This document shows, piece by piece, positions 6,163 to 7,693 of a stretch of DNA of 7,693 nucleotides; the stretch's first letter is position 1; every line of letters begins with the position of its first letter. The position numbers and the translations under genes were made by a program. Under the pieces are notes generated by a model that saw nothing but the letters and a program-made list of their open reading frames with translations, had not been told where the DNA came from and searched no databases. Where the stretch lies: NCBI GenBank assembly GCA_964345005.1, contig CAYFPQ010000109.1, positions 1-7,693 of the forward strand. The letters are read 5' to 3'. This stretch comes from JABMPJ01 sp964345005 (GTDB lineage Bacteria > Verrucomicrobiota > Kiritimatiellia > UBA8416 > JABMPJ01).

Positions 6163-7152
6163 ATGTCTAAGCAAGCGGAACGATACCTGGAGATCGACCC
6201 TTGGGTGATCACCGAAAAAGGATTTCATCCTAAGCGAGCCAAGGTCAGTGAGTCGGTCTTCTCGCTGGCCAACGAGTACATGGGCGTTCGTGGCTATTTC
6301 GAAGAGGGCTATGGCGGCGAGACATTGCCCGGGAGTTATTTTAACGGCATTCTCGAAGAAGAGGATATTCCGCATCTTGCGCGTCTCAATGGTTTCGCCA
6401 CGCGCGGCACGTTCATGGTCAACGCCGTCAACTGGCTCTATACCCGTATAGAAGTTGATAACGAGCCGCTCGACATCGCCCAGGCCACCATAACGGACTT
6501 CAGCCGTTGCCTTGATATGCGCACGGGTACGCTGACCCGTACATTCGTCTGGACGGCCAGGAGCGGGAAGAAACTGCGGCTGCCGTTCTTCTTCAGCGAG
6601 GACTATGCGTCCGAGATCAAGAAGGCAAATTACGAATACTACGAACCACGCTGCAGCCATGAGTCATCACTTTCGCCAAGTATCCACTCGATACTGGCTT
6701 CCGAACTCGGGAAGCATCAAGAAGCCTATCGCTATTTTCAACAGGCCGCCCGGTTGGATCTGGACGATTACAACCGGAACACGAGCGAGGGGTTGCACAC
6801 CACATCCATGGCCGGGGCCTGGATGAATATCGTCTATGGCTTTGGCGGGATGCGCTCGGATGGCAATACGCTGACCTTCAGCCCATCGTTGCCGAAGCGC
6901 TGGAAGTCCTTCGGCTTCCGTATCTTGTATCGCGGATCCGTTTTGGCTGTGCGAGTGAACAGAGAGCACGTTGTTCTGTCTGTGGTGGACGGGCCGCCGG
7001 TGACGGTTTCCATCTATGGCAAGCGACGCAGGATTGGCCAACGGGACGTCTGCGTTGTTTTGCCCGCTGAACGAAGGGCTGCAGGAGGGGATGATCCACC
7101 GCGGAAGAGAAGCGGACGTGTCCGGCGTCCGGATGTTGCGCGATACACATAG
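6163..7152 (+). CDS. Glycoside hydrolase family 65 protein, internally deleted (alpha-glucoside phosphorylase remnant)
   Basis: Family 65 enzymes (maltose, trehalose, kojibiose or nigerose phosphorylases) are usually about 750-800 residues; this one has 329. Residues 1-140 match the N-terminal beta-sandwich domain (WVITEKGFHPKRAKVSES, then NEYMGVRGYFEEGY). At about residue 140 (KLRL) the sequence jumps directly to the end of the catalytic barrel and the C-terminal domain (FFFSEDYASE, then YEYYEPRCSHESSLS at 157-171, EGLHTTSMAGAW at 209-220, YGFGGMRSDG at 225-234, and PSLPKRW at 241-247). The intervening ~400-450 residues, which carry the catalytic Glu, are missing, yet the frame is kept. As read, it should be inactive as a phosphorylase. 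The last ~30 residues (RRAAGGDDPP...) do not look like the family and may be frameshifted. The start is ATG 6163, with AGAGG at 6148-6152 ten bases upstream. Neighbours (ROK regulator before, symporter 14 bases after) fit sugar uptake and phosphorolysis. Family assignment is secure; the specific substrate is not. Confidence 0.8.
   Translation: MSKQAERYLEIDPWVITEKGFHPKRAKVSESVFSLANEYMGVRGYFEEGYGGETLPGSYFNGILEEEDIPHLARLNGFATRGTFMVNAVNWLYTRIEVDNEPLDIAQATITDFSRCLDMRTGTLTRTFVWTARSGKKLRLPFFFSEDYASEIKKANYEYYEPRCSHESSLSPSIHSILASELGKHQEAYRYFQQAARLDLDDYNRNTSEGLHTTSMAGAWMNIVYGFGGMRSDGNTLTFSPSLPKRWKSFGFRILYRGSVLAVRVNREHVVLSVVDGPPVTVSIYGKRRRIGQRDVCVVLPAERRAAGGDDPPRKRSGRVRRPDVARYT
6580..6585 (+). other. 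Apparent deletion junction inside the GH65 gene
   Basis: Codons for L140 and P141 mark the point where N-terminal-domain sequence (SGKKLRL) meets sequence normally found roughly 400-450 residues later (PFFFSEDYASE). The bases around it are CTG-rich (CTGCGGCTG, 6574-6582), which could have served as microhomology for an in-frame deletion. The exact breakpoint cannot be fixed without the intact homologue. Confidence 0.5.
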
Positions 7153-7158
7153 AAGGAG
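7153..7158 (+). promoter_or_regulatory. Ribosome binding site of the symporter gene
   Basis: AAGGAG lies eight bases before the ATG at 7167, a near-perfect Shine-Dalgarno arrangement. It starts immediately after the GH65 stop codon, which supports translation of the symporter as the next gene of the same transcript. Confidence 0.7.
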
Positions 7159-7166
7159 CATAGCAC

Positions 7167-7693
7167 ATGCACATTATTGATCTACTGGTGGTTGTCGGCA
7201 TTACGGTGGGATTGATGGCCGTGGGCTGGTTTACCAAGCGCTACGTGCGTAACGCGACGGATTTTCTATCGGCTAACCGCTGCGCCGGGCGCTACATGCT
7301 CAGTGTAGCCGATGGTGTGGCGGCTTTGAGCGTTGCCACCTTGCTGGCGAATACGCAAATGACGTACAAGATCGGGATCACCGCATCCTGGTGGTACAGC
7401 ATGGGCGCCCTGGTCAATATCGTCATTGCGGTCTCCGGTTGGGTTATCTATCGCTTTCGCGAGACCCGCGCCCTGACCATGGCTCAGTTCTACGAGGAGC
7501 GCTATTCCCGTAACTTCCGCGTCTTCGCCGGTATTCTGGGTTGGATTGCCGGCATCATTCACTGGGGCATTATGCCCATCGTGACCGCCAGGCTGGTCGT
7601 CTATATTCTGAACCTGCCCCTTGAGCTGTCCCTGCTTGGCTGTCGCGTCCACGTAACTTGGGACTGCTGTCTCATGCTCAATGAGACTCACGC
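7167..7693 (+). CDS. SSS-family sodium:solute symporter, N-terminal part (cut by the window end)
   Basis: The 175 visible codons encode the first transmembrane segments of a sodium:solute symporter. Segment 1 is about residues 3-20. A re-entrant or second segment follows around 42-61, after the motif DFLSANRCAGRYML (32-45). Segment 3 is about 76-95, then a cytoplasmic loop with LTMAQFYEERYSRNFR (103-118), and a further helix is about 119-138. The ANR.AGR motif and the ARLVVYILNLP stretch (141-151) are characteristic of symporters common in Lentisphaerae, Kiritimatiellae and Planctomycetes, whose solutes are often sugars or sugar acids. It would import the substrate of the GH65/ROK module with Na+ (inference). 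It follows the GH65 stop by 14 bases with a strong ribosome binding site. The last ~18 residues (after LLG at 158) are polar and cysteine-rich, not the expected membrane helix. That may reflect a sequence error near the end. Confidence 0.85.
   Translation, partial: MHIIDLLVVVGITVGLMAVGWFTKRYVRNATDFLSANRCAGRYMLSVADGVAALSVATLLANTQMTYKIGITASWWYSMGALVNIVIAVSGWVIYRFRETRALTMAQFYEERYSRNFRVFAGILGWIAGIIHWGIMPIVTARLVVYILNLPLELSLLGCRVHVTWDCCLMLNETH
7669..7687. repeat. Short perfect inverted repeat at the right edge
   Basis: GTCTCAT (7669-7675) and ATGAGAC (7681-7687) form a seven-pair hairpin with the five-base loop GCTCA. It lies inside the symporter frame, six bases from the window end, where the protein stops resembling its family. 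It has no T-run and no role as a terminator. Confidence 0.5.

Overview
The window looks like a piece of a moderately GC-rich, heterotrophic, free-living bacterial genome. It most resembles the Planctomycetes-Verrucomicrobia-Lentisphaerae-Kiritimatiellae group. The reasons are the style of the symporter (an 'SANRCAGRYML' N-terminal segment), the exported protein built from 'FDY..GE...GGSGW' modules, the DUF3604-type PHP protein and the sugar-linked operon. This placement is inference from protein character, not from a marker gene. Both ends are cut inside genes or probably so.

Layout. (1) 1-1518, plus strand: a PHP-domain, DUF3604-like putative metal-dependent hydrolase whose frame is open to the left edge. 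A weak intrinsic terminator follows it. (2) 1568-2884, minus strand: a visibly AT-richer AAA (AAA_14/DUF4143-type) ATPase with its own near-consensus sigma70 promoter at 2908-2935. It looks like a stand-alone accessory gene. (3) 2885-3194: a non-coding divergent region holding that promoter and a second good promoter (3088-3116) that fires to the right. (4) 3195-7693, plus strand: a run of four co-directional genes. These are an exported protein made of two tandem copies of a ~235-residue LamG-like/jelly-roll module, a ROK-family regulator only 14 bases behind it, a glycoside hydrolase family 65 (disaccharide phosphorylase-type) protein, and an SSS-family sodium:solute symporter that runs off the right edge.

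How the genes could work together (inference): the rightward run reads as a sugar-responsive module. It has a surface or secreted glycan-associated protein, a ROK sugar sensor/repressor, an intracellular alpha-glucoside phosphorylase and a Na+-coupled importer. Several parts are abnormal. The GH65 protein keeps its N-terminal domain and C-terminal part but lacks about 400-450 residues in the middle, including the catalytic region. Its last ~30 codons look frameshifted. The ROK protein has lost the Asp of the ATP-phosphate motif and the usual zinc cluster. The symporter loses its membrane-protein character in the last ~55 bases, where the DNA also folds into a hairpin. Real decay, repurposing and assembly error are all possible explanations, and they are listed separately below. 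I did not see a clearly new multi-gene system such as a defence island, CRISPR array or integron.
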